Source: Armatimonadia bacterium (GTDB lineage: Bacteria; Armatimonadota; Zipacnadia; Zipacnadales; JABUFB01). From it: DNA of 64,000 nucleotides. Location: contig JBDKVB010000121.1 of assembly GCA_039679385.1 (NCBI GenBank), positions 25,226-89,225 of the forward strand. The letters run 5' to 3'. The stretch's first letter is position 1. Each line of letters begins with the position of its first letter. The position numbers and the translations under genes are program-made. This document shows positions 27,888 through 38,422 of the stretch, one piece after another. Under the pieces are notes generated by a model, which had not been told where the DNA came from, made no database searches, and saw only the letters and a program-made list of their open reading frames with translations.

Positions 27888-28736
27888 TCATACCCAGTCC
27901 TTCCTCTCAGGCAGCTTCGCCCTCCAGGGACGACGTGGCGAGACCACCTCTTCCCCCTTCTGCCAGTGCGCAAGGAGCTCCGGCAGCTCGTTCGGAGTGC
28001 CCTTGAGGCCGATGCTGTCGACCTCCGCGAGCAGCACCTGGTGACCCTCCGGTGCAGGCTCGTGCTCGGCGATGGCAAGGCAGGTCTTTGCCGTGATCCC
28101 GCCGGCGGAGAAGGTCCGCCTTGGCAAGCCCACAACAGCCTCAAGGGTGACGTGCTCCAGGAGCCACTCTCGCACGAACCGCCAGCGCGTGTTGGAGAAG
28201 ATGCCCTCCGGCAGCAGAATCGCGAGGTATCCACCGGGGCGGCACAGGCTCACGAACCGCTCGACGAACAGGACCTCTATTGGTAGGCGACGCAGGCTCT
28301 CTGCAGCGCCGACCTTGCCCGCGGTGCGGATTCGGGCCAGTTCGTAACGCTCCAGGATGGTCTGTAGCATACCGGTCTCGGCTTCCTTGAGCCCGGTGCC
28401 TGCGTAGGGCGGATTCCCGACGACCCAGTCGAAGGTCCCATCAGGCAAGTCGCTCAGCAGGCCGTCGGCAACCTGCAGATGGACCCGCTGCGTCGGGCCC
28501 TGGCCCCATTCGCTCCAGGAGTCAGCCAGCGTGGCGTCCTTGTCCACGCCCCAGACGCCGTCAAGCTCGACAAGACCAAGCTCGAGGGCGCGGCGCAGGA
28601 AGATGCCATCTCCGCAGGCAGGATCGACGAGACGCCGGCAGCCACCACCGGAGCGCCACCTCAGCGTCTCAAGGGCGAAGTCGACGACGGTCTGCGGAGT
28701 GAAGAACTGCCCCAGATGACGTTGGCGAGACCTCAT
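27888..28736 (-). CDS. Adenine-specific DNA methyltransferase (N6, TaqI/HsdM-like)
   Basis: 282 residues from ATG (longer GTG starts exist, but the reading begins its typical motif only here). QFFTP at residues 10-14, SAM-binding motif DPACGDGIFLRRA (about 38-50) and catalytic NPPY at 108-111. GLPRRTFSAGGITAKT is also typical of these enzymes. It lacks a separate specificity domain and is short (282 residues), like an orphan regulatory or a small type II methylase. No restriction partner is adjacent; a possible PD-(D/E)XK gene lies 25 kb away. Divergent from the paaK gene cluster. Confidence 0.85.
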   Translation of the reverse strand: MRSRQRHLGQFFTPQTVVDFALETLRWRSGGGCRRLVDPACGDGIFLRRALELGLVELDGVWGVDKDATLADSWSEWGQGPTQRVHLQVADGLLSDLPDGTFDWVVGNPPYAGTGLKEAETGMLQTILERYELARIRTAGKVGAAESLRRLPIEVLFVERFVSLCRPGGYLAILLPEGIFSNTRWRFVREWLLEHVTLEAVVGLPRRTFSAGGITAKTCLAIAEHEPAPEGHQVLLAEVDSIGLKGTPNELPELLAHWQKGEEVVSPRRPWRAKLPERKDWV

Positions 28737-28911
28737 GCCCGTCGGTTCTCCGCCGTGCACCAGGCTTCCTTCCAGGCTTGTCTGACCTGTTCGGGCGGCA
28801 GGTCGTAGGAGGTTCCCGCATCTTGACACTTCTCCCCCGGCAGGACTATCCTTTTGCCCCGAAGCGAGGTGACTCAGGTCGGGGTCGAAAAGAGACCCCG
28901 GCGCTCTTTTC

Positions 28912-30213
28912 ATGGCTGATTACTACGAGGCCGAGTTCCTTACCCGGCGACACATCGAAGAGGTCCAACTTTCCGCCCTCCGGGGTGCCATCGACCGTGC
29001 CAAACGTGCCCCACATTACGCAGAGGCACTGTGCGGCATCTCCCCCGGTGACATCAAGACCCTCGACGACATCCGCAAGCTCCCCTTCACCACCAAAGAC
29101 GACCTGCGCCAGGGAATGCCCTACGGGTTCCTTGCGGTCCCCAAGGACGACGTCGTGCGCATGCACTACTCCTCGGGCACCACGGGCGTCGCGACTGCCA
29201 TCTATCATACGCGGCAGGACCTTCAGTGGTGGGCGGAGTGCGTGGCTCGGGGCATGCGCGGCATCGGCGTGACCGAGTCCGACGTTTTCCAGAACATGAT
29301 GGGCTACGGCCTCTTCACCGGCGGTCTGGGTCTGCACTACGGCGCTGAGCTGGTCGGCTGCATGACGATTCCTGCCGGCGCCGGCAATACCCAGCGCCAG
29401 GTCCATCTGATGCAGAACTTTGGCACGACGGTCGTGCACATCCTCCCCAGCTATGCCATGAAGGTCGTCCACTACTGCGAGGAGCACGGCATCGACCCCG
29501 CCAAGGACCTGCAAGTGAAGTACGCCTTCCTCGGCGCCGAGCCGCACACCGAGAACATGCGTCGGCGCATCGAGGAGATGCTGCACTGCAAGGTCTATAA
29601 CTGCTTCGGTCTCTCCGAGATGTGTGGCCCCGGCGTCGCGCTGGAATGTCCGGAGCAAAACGGCCTGCACCTGCGCGAAGACCACTATCTGGCCGAGATC
29701 ATCGACCCCGAAACCCTGGAGCCGGTCGCGCCGGGCGAGCAGGGAGAGCTGGTCCTCACCACTCTCAACCGCCAGGCGAACCCCTTGATGCGCTACCGGA
29801 CCCGCGACATCACCTCCCTCATCGAGGAGCCCTGCGCCTGCGGTCGCGAGCACCGGCGCATCACCCGGATCGTCGGCCGCTCCGACGACATGTTCATCGT
29901 TCGCGGCTGCAACATCTACCCGATTCAGGTCGAGCGCATCCTCATGGATGCCGACGAGGTCGGTTCGAACTACCTCATCACCCTGGAGACCGCCGACGAT
30001 CTGGACCAGATGACCGTCGCGGTGGAGCTGCGGGCCGACGTGTTCTTTGATGACGTGCGCAAGCTCGACAGCATCCGGCAGCGCATCGCCGAGGAGCTCA
30101 AGCACGAGACGCTGGTCTCGCCCCGGGTGGAGCTCGTTCAGCCCAACACACTTCCCACCACCGAGGGCAAGGCCGTGCGTGTCGTCGACAAGCGCGAGCG
30201 ACCCGTCGGCTGA
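28912..30213 (+). CDS. paaK: Phenylacetate-CoA ligase, copy 1
   Basis: 433 residues. The acyl-adenylate P-loop is YSSGTTGVATAIYHT; later motifs QNMMGYGLFTGGLGLHYGAE, FGLSEMCGPGVALEC and LMRYRTRDITSLIEEPCAC are characteristic of PaaK. The Cys pair near CACGREHRR is typical. It activates arylacetates (phenylacetate, indoleacetate) to their CoA thioesters at the cost of ATP, or in reverse captures energy. Directly upstream of iorAB and another paaK; probably one transcription unit. Confidence 0.93.
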   Translation: MADYYEAEFLTRRHIEEVQLSALRGAIDRAKRAPHYAEALCGISPGDIKTLDDIRKLPFTTKDDLRQGMPYGFLAVPKDDVVRMHYSSGTTGVATAIYHTRQDLQWWAECVARGMRGIGVTESDVFQNMMGYGLFTGGLGLHYGAELVGCMTIPAGAGNTQRQVHLMQNFGTTVVHILPSYAMKVVHYCEEHGIDPAKDLQVKYAFLGAEPHTENMRRRIEEMLHCKVYNCFGLSEMCGPGVALECPEQNGLHLREDHYLAEIIDPETLEPVAPGEQGELVLTTLNRQANPLMRYRTRDITSLIEEPCACGREHRRITRIVGRSDDMFIVRGCNIYPIQVERILMDADEVGSNYLITLETADDLDQMTVAVELRADVFFDDVRKLDSIRQRIAEELKHETLVSPRVELVQPNTLPTTEGKAVRVVDKRERPVG

Positions 30214-30227
30214 GTTGACCCTCCGTC

Positions 30228-30256
30228 CCCCAGTTCCCGCCACGCAGCAACTGGGG
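30228..30256. other. Hairpin between paaK copy 1 and iorA
   Basis: CCCCAGTT pairs with AACTGGGG around a 13-base loop in the 118-base gap. A second inverted repeat (CGCCGCGG with CCGCGGCG, 30285-30305) lies just before the iorA ribosome binding site. Either could shape transcript processing. Confidence 0.4.
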
Positions 30257-30330
30257 AGGCGACAAGCACGAAGCATTGCCAGACCGCCGCGGAGACCCCG
30301 CGGCGCGTCTGACCAAGAGGAGTACTGTTG

Positions 30331-32121
30331 ATGCCGCAACGTATGGTCCTGTCCGGCAATGAAGCGATTGCGAGGGGAGTCTGGGAGGCTGGAGTCGGCT
30401 TCGCCTCCGGGTATCCCGGCACACCCTCTTCTGAGATTCTCCCGGCCCTCAAGTCCCTGGGCGACGCCTATGTTGAGTGGTCGACCAACGAGAAGTGTGC
30501 GCTGGAGGCTGCTGCTGGTGCGTCTCTGGCCGGCGCTCGGTGCCTCGTGACCATGAAGCACGTGGGGCTGAACGTCGCCGCCGACCCCTTCTTCACTCTC
30601 TCCTACACCGGCGTCAAGGGTGGCCTGGTGCTCATCAGCGCCGACGACCCCGCCATGCACAGCAGCCAGAGTGAGCAGGACAACCGGAACTACGCGCGCG
30701 CCGCCAAGGTGCTGATGCTCGAGCCCTCCGACAGTCAGGAATGCTACGACTTCGCGCGGCGGGGCCTGCAGCTCAGCGAAGACTTCGACACGCCGGTGAT
30801 GCTGCGCACCACCACCCGCATCGCTCACAGTGACGGCATCGTCGAGGTCGGCGAGCGCACGGCTCTCGATCGGCCCTGCGAGCCAACTCTGGACCCGCAC
30901 AAGTATGTCACGATCCCCGCCTGGGCTCGTGAGCGACGCGTGAAGGTCGAGGAGCGGACGGGAGCACTGCGGGCCTTCGCCGAGGAGACCGACCTCAACC
31001 GCATCGAGCCCGGCGATCCCTCCGTGGGCATCATCGCCTCGGGCGCCGCCTACCAGTATGCTCGCGAGGTCATGCCGCAGGCCTCCTTTCTCAAGCTCGG
31101 AATGACCTGGCCGCTACCGCCGGAGAAGATCCGCAGCTTTGCCGCCGGCGTAGAGAAGCTGTATGTCGTGGAGGAGCTTGACCTCTTCCTCACGGATCAG
31201 GTCAAGGCGCTTGGGATCGCTGTCGAGGACCTTCCCGCGGATCTGCAGATCGGCGAGCTCTCCCCGGAGCGTCTCGCGGCTGCCTTCGGTGACCTGGTCG
31301 ATCCGGCGCTTGCCGGAAGGGCCTGCCCGGCCGATGCAGACACCGGTGATGCCGCCTGTCTCGTGGGCCTTCCCCCTCGGCCGCCCGTCTTGTGCCCTGG
31401 TTGCCCGCACCGCGGCGTGTTCCTGACTTTGCGCAAGCTCAAGGCCTTCGTCACCGGTGACATCGGCTGCTACACCCTCGGTGCCCTGCCGCCGCTCAAT
31501 AGCCTGCACTCCTGCCTGTGCATGGGAGCAAGCATCGGCGAGGCCCACGGCATTGAGTGCGTGTGCGGCAAGGACGGCAAGACAGTGGCCGTCCTCGGCG
31601 ACTCGACCTTTGTGCACTCGGGAATCACCGGCCTCGTGAACATCGCCTACAACGGCGGAAGCAGCGTCGTCGTGATCCTGGACAACTCGACCACCGCCAT
31701 GACCGGCGGGCAGGATCATCCGGGCACCGGCGTGACGCTCAGCGGTCGCCCCGGCCGCAAGCTCGACCTGCCGGCGCTGTGCCGTGCGGTGGGTATCGAG
31801 GACGTACAGGTGGTCAATCCGCGCGACCTCAAGGCCACAGAGGAGGCGCTCCGCAAGGCCCTGGCCTCCTCGGAGCCTGCGGTAGTCATCGCGCAGTGCC
31901 CCTGTGTCCTGGTCTCACGCAAGCGGGACAAGCCCTACGTAATCGACGAGGACAAGTGCATCCGCTGCGGGTTGTGTGTGCGCATCGGCTGCCCGGCAAT
32001 CGGTGTGCGAGCAACTGAGGACCCGAAGAAGCCACAGCCCTTCATCGACAGCGACCTGTGTGTCGGCTGTGCGCTCTGTGCCCAGACTTGCCCGAAGGCT
32101 GCCATCTCGCAGACCGAGTGA
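30331..32121 (+). CDS. iorA: Indolepyruvate ferredoxin oxidoreductase, alpha subunit
   Basis: 596 residues from ATG, with AGAGGAG 8 bases upstream. N-terminal NEAIARGVWEAGVGFASGYPGTPSSE is the thiamine-pyrophosphate pyrimidine domain, central GDIGCYTLGALPPLNSLHSC and GDSTFVHSGITGL the diphosphate domain (GDS, with Asn in NNSTTAMTG-like loop). The C-terminus has two 4Fe-4S motifs: CIRCGLCVRIGCPAIG and CVGCALCAQTCPKAAI. It decarboxylates arylpyruvates and makes arylacetyl-CoA while reducing ferredoxin. Works with IorB, 114 bases downstream. Family assignment secure. Confidence 0.96.
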   Translation: MPQRMVLSGNEAIARGVWEAGVGFASGYPGTPSSEILPALKSLGDAYVEWSTNEKCALEAAAGASLAGARCLVTMKHVGLNVAADPFFTLSYTGVKGGLVLISADDPAMHSSQSEQDNRNYARAAKVLMLEPSDSQECYDFARRGLQLSEDFDTPVMLRTTTRIAHSDGIVEVGERTALDRPCEPTLDPHKYVTIPAWARERRVKVEERTGALRAFAEETDLNRIEPGDPSVGIIASGAAYQYAREVMPQASFLKLGMTWPLPPEKIRSFAAGVEKLYVVEELDLFLTDQVKALGIAVEDLPADLQIGELSPERLAAAFGDLVDPALAGRACPADADTGDAACLVGLPPRPPVLCPGCPHRGVFLTLRKLKAFVTGDIGCYTLGALPPLNSLHSCLCMGASIGEAHGIECVCGKDGKTVAVLGDSTFVHSGITGLVNIAYNGGSSVVVILDNSTTAMTGGQDHPGTGVTLSGRPGRKLDLPALCRAVGIEDVQVVNPRDLKATEEALRKALASSEPAVVIAQCPCVLVSRKRDKPYVIDEDKCIRCGLCVRIGCPAIGVRATEDPKKPQPFIDSDLCVGCALCAQTCPKAAISQTE

Positions 32122-32235
32122 GGACGTGGGCTCAGGCCGTGTCGGCAGCCCAGGACTTCCCGAACCATGAAGAGAGGACGCATTGCTGTGAGTGCGACCC
32201 AATCGAACACAATGGCGGCACCCCAGGAGGGTGTC

Positions 32236-32838
32236 TTGTCGTCTGAAGCACGACCAACCAACGTTCTGCTCACCGGCGTCGGTGGGCAGGGCATCATCAC
32301 CGCCGGCAAGGTGATGGCCGAGGTCGCTCTGGCCGCAGGCTGGCAGATCAAGAAGAGCGAGATCCACGGGATGAGCCAGCGTGGTGGCTCGGTTGAGAGC
32401 CACGTGCGCTTCAGCAAGACCGGCCATGTCTACTCGCCGCTCATTCCCCTGGGCGAGGTGGACCTGGTGATGGCCTTTGAGGCCGTCGAGGGTCTCCGCG
32501 CGATTGCCACAGCCCGGCCCGACGCGCTGGTGCTGGTCGACGACCGGCAGATCATCCCGACCTCGGTGACCTCCGGGGCCTTCGAGTACCCGCAGGACAC
32601 GCTCAAACGGCTCTATGCCAGCGGTCGCCGAGTACACGTGGTCAGCAGCTTTGACCTTGCCTGCGAGGTCGGCGAGCCGCGCGCAGCGAACATCGTGATG
32701 TTGGGCGCCGCAAGCCACTTCCTGGACTTTGGCGAGGAGGCCTGGCAGGAGGCGCTTCGGCGTATCGTCCGCCCGAAGGCGCTGGAGATCAACCTGAAGG
32801 CCTTCGCGGCGGGAATCGCAGCGGTACAGGGCGAATAG
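32236..32838 (+). CDS. iorB: Indolepyruvate ferredoxin oxidoreductase, beta subunit
   Basis: 200 residues from a TTG five bases after AGGAGG. Possible longer starts (ATG 32167, GTG 32188) have weaker sites and an AT-richer leader. The family fold shows in NVLLTGVGGQGIITAGKVMAE, GMSQRGGSVESHVRF and NIVMLGAASHF. It is the gamma-domain-like subunit that completes the active site with IorA. Located between iorA and a second paaK in the same direction; gene order paaK-iorA-iorB-paaK-ACT is suggestive of one pathway. The exact start is uncertain. Confidence 0.9.
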   Translation: MSSEARPTNVLLTGVGGQGIITAGKVMAEVALAAGWQIKKSEIHGMSQRGGSVESHVRFSKTGHVYSPLIPLGEVDLVMAFEAVEGLRAIATARPDALVLVDDRQIIPTSVTSGAFEYPQDTLKRLYASGRRVHVVSSFDLACEVGEPRAANIVMLGAASHFLDFGEEAWQEALRRIVRPKALEINLKAFAAGIAAVQGE

Positions 32839-32854
32839 AGTTCAGCATCAGGCG

Positions 32855-32881
32855 CCTGTCGGGGCCCGTGCTCGCGACAGG
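32855..32881. other. Hairpin between iorB and paaK copy 2
   Basis: CCTGTCG pairs with CGACAGG across 13 bases in the 117-base gap. Too weak and lacks a T-run to call a terminator. Confidence 0.3.
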
Positions 32882-32955
32882 GGTGACCGGATCGCATCGG
32901 GCTGCGAAGGCGGCACGGTGATGGCTGGTCGCACAGACCCTATGGGGGTGCTACC

Positions 32956-34257
32956 ATGATTTGGGACCCGTACCTCGAGTGCATGGATGTCGAGCAGCGC
33001 GCTCAACTGCAGGTTCGGCGTCTCCGCGACACTGTTGCGCGGTTGGCGGTCAACGTTCCGCACTATCGGTCCAAGTTCAAGGAGCTCGGAATCAATGCCG
33101 AGGACATAAGGTCCCTGGACGACTTGCGGCGCCTGCCCTTTACCGAGAAGGACGACCTGCGCGACAACTACCCCTATGGGCTGTTTGCCGTACCGATGGA
33201 GGAGATCGTGCGCCTGCACGCCTCCTCGGGTACCACCGGCAAGCCGACCGTCGTCGGCTACAGCGCCAGTGACATCGAGACCTGGGCGGAGTGTACCGCG
33301 CGAGCCATCGGCTGCGCCGGCGGCAGTCCGCACGACATTCTGCATGTCTCCTACGGCTATGGGCTGTTCACCGGCGGCCTGGGCCTGCACTACGGTGGAG
33401 AGCGCATGGGCTGCACCGTTCTGCCGATGTCGGCCGGCAACACCGAGCGGCAACTGATGATGATGGTGGATATGGGCAGCACCATTCTGGCCTGCACGCC
33501 CTCCTATGCTCTGACCCTGGCCGATGCGGCGAAGGATCACGGTGTCGGCCCGGATGACCTCAAGCTCAAGAGCGGCATCGTCGGTGCCGAGCCCTGGAGT
33601 GAGGGCTCCCGCAATGCCGTGGAGCAACTCCTCGGGCTGTCGGCTCATGACATCTACGGCATCAGCGAAGTCATGGGACCGGGCGTGTCGATGGAGTGCG
33701 ACGCCAAGAACGGTCTCCACGTCTTCGACGATCACTTCATCCCGGAGATTGTGAACCCGGAAACCGGCGAGCCGGTGCCTGATGGCGAGTATGGCGAACT
33801 GGTCTTCACCTGCATCACCAAGCGCTGCCTGCCCTTGATCCGGTACCGCACGCGGGACGTCAGTTGCCTGCAGCACGGCGTCTGCTCCTGCGGACGGACT
33901 CACCCGCGCATGGGGCGCATCCGCGGGCGGACCGATGACATGCTCATCATCCGTGGCGTCAACGTCTTCCCGTCGCAGATCGAGCACGTGCTCTTGGGCA
34001 TCGAGGAAGCTCAGCCGCACTACCAGCTCATCGTGCGCCGGGAGGGACGTCTAGACGTGCTGGAAGTGCAGGTCGAGGTGGCGCCGGAGCTGCTCACTGA
34101 CACTGTCCGGCGTCTGCAAGAGGTCGAGAACAAGATCGCCCACGCGATCTACACAACCTTGGGCATCAGCGTTGACGTCAAGCTGGTTGAGCCCAAGACC
34201 TTAGCACGCAGCGAGGGCAAGGCCAAGCGCGTCCTCGACCTGCGCGAGGGAGTGTGA
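32956..34257 (+). CDS. paaK: Phenylacetate-CoA ligase, copy 2
   Basis: 433 residues, the same length as copy 1 but clearly diverged. P-loop HASSGTTGKPTVVGYS, then YGYGLFTGGLGLHYGGE, YGISEVMGPGVSMEC, LIRYRTRDVSC and the Cys pair SCGRTHPRMGRIRGR are kept. Its stop overlaps the start of the ACT gene by four bases, so coupled translation is likely. Two ligases around iorAB may have different aryl-acid preferences (phenylacetate versus indoleacetate, for instance). Confidence 0.93.
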   Translation: MIWDPYLECMDVEQRAQLQVRRLRDTVARLAVNVPHYRSKFKELGINAEDIRSLDDLRRLPFTEKDDLRDNYPYGLFAVPMEEIVRLHASSGTTGKPTVVGYSASDIETWAECTARAIGCAGGSPHDILHVSYGYGLFTGGLGLHYGGERMGCTVLPMSAGNTERQLMMMVDMGSTILACTPSYALTLADAAKDHGVGPDDLKLKSGIVGAEPWSEGSRNAVEQLLGLSAHDIYGISEVMGPGVSMECDAKNGLHVFDDHFIPEIVNPETGEPVPDGEYGELVFTCITKRCLPLIRYRTRDVSCLQHGVCSCGRTHPRMGRIRGRTDDMLIIRGVNVFPSQIEHVLLGIEEAQPHYQLIVRREGRLDVLEVQVEVAPELLTDTVRRLQEVENKIAHAIYTTLGISVDVKLVEPKTLARSEGKAKRVLDLREGV

Positions 34258-34709
34258 CCCCGGTGACCGACCGTCTCACCAAGCAGGTGTCCGTATTTCT
34301 GGAGAACAAGTCGGGACGGCTGGCGGAGGTGTGCCAGACCCTGGGCGCCAACGGCGTTAACATCCGCGCGCTGTGCATCGCAGATACCTCGGACTTCGGG
34401 ATCCTGCGCATGATCGTTGATCTACCCGAGGCTGCCGTCAGTTGCCTGCGCGACTCCGGGTTCTCTGTCGGCGAAACCCATGTGCTCGCGGTGCAGATCC
34501 CAGACGTTCCCGGGGGCCTGGGCGGTGTCCTGAAGCTGATGGGCGAGCCCGAAGTCAACGTCGAGTACATGTACGCCTTCTTCACCACGGTCGAGGGCAA
34601 TGCCGTGGTCGTCTTCCGCGTGTCCGAGGAGCAGACCCAGTCCGTCATCGACATGCTGACTGCCGGCGGTGTACGGATTCTGCCCGCCGCGGAAGTCTAC
34701 GCACTCTAG
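34254..34709 (+). CDS. Tandem ACT-domain amino-acid-binding protein
   Basis: 151 residues from GTG overlapping the ligase stop by four bases. Two ACT units: KQVSVFLENKSGRLAEVC at about 9-26 and HVLAVQIPDVPGGLGGVL at about 76-93. ACT domains bind amino acids and report their level. Adjacent to the aryl-CoA module, it may sense aromatic amino acids. This pairing (paaK followed by an ACT protein) is common in anaerobes. Not attached to a catalytic domain. Confidence 0.85.
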   Translation: MTPVTDRLTKQVSVFLENKSGRLAEVCQTLGANGVNIRALCIADTSDFGILRMIVDLPEAAVSCLRDSGFSVGETHVLAVQIPDVPGGLGGVLKLMGEPEVNVEYMYAFFTTVEGNAVVVFRVSEEQTQSVIDMLTAGGVRILPAAEVYAL

Positions 34710-34749
34710 CAGCCCGGGCACCAGTCGGCAGCAGGTCGGAGGTGTTTCC

Positions 34750-35496
34750 ATGCAGCCCTCCAAGAAGGCCATGCCGGGCCCGATCGTGGCCGGCGTGATT
34801 GTGTTGCTGGTGGTCATCGGCCTGGTCCTCCATTTCACGCGACCCGGTCCCGAGCCACCAGTCGAAGCCGGCAACCTCGAGGTCATGCCGCCAGAGACGG
34901 TTCAGAACGCTGAGCCGGCTGAGGCTGTGACCGAGGGCGAGATCGAAGAGCCCGCCGCCAACGAGGAGAAGCGTCCCGAGAAGGCCTCCGTCGGTCCCAA
35001 CCTGGAGACCGTCGAGGAGGACATCGTCGCACTGGCCAAGAAGCGCAACCCCACCCTCGTGTATCAGGTGGACGGTCATCGCCGCGACTGGCAGGAGATC
35101 ACGCTCTACGCCGGGCCGGAAGAGGGAAAGTGGACGAAGCTGGTCCACTACAAGTGGGAGAACGGCAAGTTCGTACACGCCGGCGACGGGCCCTTCCCCG
35201 AGGAGAGCAAGTCAGCCGGATCTGCGAGCGAAAAGGCCGAGGCCCCGCTGACCAAGGAGGACTTGGCCGGCGTCCCGCCGGAGATGCGTCCCAGTGAAAA
35301 CGCCGCCCTGGAAGCGGCCCTGATGGATGTGCCCAACTGGACCGGGAAGGTCGTCTCGCATAGCTCGGACTGGGCCCGGGTGACCGTACGGACCGGCCCG
35401 CCGAAGGCGGCACCAGTGTCCGAGGTCCGGTTGCAGTGGGACATCAAGAAGCAGTGCTATGACGTGGTCTCGACCAGGCCGGTGCATGACCAGTAG
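34750..35496 (+). CDS. Membrane-anchored hypothetical protein
   Basis: 248 residues; ATG seven bases after GGAGGT. One N-terminal helix (GPIVAGVIVLLVVIGLVLHF), an acidic/Pro-rich linker at about 40-85, then two similar beta segments: WQEITLYAGPEEGKWTKL (about 117-134) and WARVTVRTGPPKAA (about 208-221). The rest is likely exposed outside the membrane. I do not recognise a family. Confidence 0.6.
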   Translation: MQPSKKAMPGPIVAGVIVLLVVIGLVLHFTRPGPEPPVEAGNLEVMPPETVQNAEPAEAVTEGEIEEPAANEEKRPEKASVGPNLETVEEDIVALAKKRNPTLVYQVDGHRRDWQEITLYAGPEEGKWTKLVHYKWENGKFVHAGDGPFPEESKSAGSASEKAEAPLTKEDLAGVPPEMRPSENAALEAALMDVPNWTGKVVSHSSDWARVTVRTGPPKAAPVSEVRLQWDIKKQCYDVVSTRPVHDQ

Positions 35497-35534
35497 GCTC
35501 CGGCCACAGACCCCAACCCATGCCTCGCAACCTG

Positions 35535-35560
35535 AGCGCTGCCCCCTCGCGGGGCAGCGC

Positions 35561-35561
<1 letters not shown>
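35535..35561. terminator. Convergent terminator hairpin
   Basis: AGCGCTGCCCC pairs perfectly with GGGGCAGCGCT around a 5-base loop. It lies exactly between the plus-strand membrane protein and the ligA stop codon, so it could serve both strands. Confidence 0.7.
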
Positions 35562-37648
<2,087 letters not shown>

Positions 37649-37758
37649 TCAGGCGCCGGGTCTTGCGACCGGAGCGCAGGGGCAATCTTCGGCGGATGCA
37701 AGCCATCGACCTGCCACCCGGCCCGTGAGGCGCGCGGCACAACAGGCTACCACAAAAG

Positions 37759-37788
37759 GCAGGACCGCCTCCGAGGAGACGGTCCTGC
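37759..37788 (-). terminator. Terminator after the small secreted protein gene
   Basis: GCAGGACCG pairs perfectly with CGGTCCTGC around a 12-base loop. On the minus strand it is followed by CTTTTG, in keeping with a Rho-independent terminator for the gene at 37870-38262. Confidence 0.68.
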
Positions 37789-37869
37789 GTTGTCTACCAC
37801 GTGCCGGCCTGCCGCAAGAGATTGCCCACGGTTCGGCTTCAGGGCCTCCGCGGTGCCGGGGTCTCGTGG

Positions 37870-38262
37870 CTACTTTGCTCCGCTCTTCGGATGCTTCACG
37901 CGTTCAACGAGGCGAACCGCTGTGGCGGTTGCGGCCTTGTCCTTCACTGCCGTCTTGGTCCGGACAACGACCTTCGCGCCGACAACGACAGAAGCCGAAG
38001 TGGCGGTCTCACGGTTCTTGAAGTACTTGGTCTTGTCGGTAACCGAGATGGTCAGATCGGTAGCCGGCTTGTCCCCCACAGCCGGGGTAGTAAGAACGAA
38101 GGACTTCAGCATGTTGCCGTCCTTCACTACGCTCTTGACGACGCCTGTCAGGGCGGGAAGAGCGGCCCGCTCGCCCCTGCCGGGTTTCCCCGGCGCAGCC
38201 ACCGCAGCTACAGCCAGAGTCAGCAGGGCAAGAACCACCATGGTGCAAACGACTTTCTTCAT
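37870..38262 (-). CDS. Small secreted protein, DUF5666-like
   Basis: 130 residues; ATG with an AGGTCCTGTAGG region just upstream. Signal peptide ends at AVAA (about residue 29). The mature part is a single beta domain (TGVVKSVVKDGNMLKSFVLT, VTVTDKTKYF-like DLTISVTDKTKYF, VVVGAKVVVRT), resembling the DUF5666 type of envelope protein. Function unknown. No partner gene is obvious. Confidence 0.62.
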   Translation of the reverse strand: MKKVVCTMVVLALLTLAVAAVAAPGKPGRGERAALPALTGVVKSVVKDGNMLKSFVLTTPAVGDKPATDLTISVTDKTKYFKNRETATSASVVVGAKVVVRTKTAVKDKAATATAVRLVERVKHPKSGAK

Positions 38263-38422
38263 CCTACAGGACCTCCGAGGTCCCCTGAAGGGACCCGAAT
38301 AACCACGGCCACTCAAAGCGGCCTTCCCTAGAGACGCGACCACTCGGAGGCAAGTTCTATACTACCGGCGCTAGCACTTCACTCTTCTCTCGCGCAGCAC
38401 AAAGCCCTTCGGTCACGTCCGA

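Noticed and set aside
28846..30900. 684-residue open frame on the minus strand
   Set aside because: Antisense to paaK and iorA; GC-rich shadow with no motif, while the plus-strand genes are certain.
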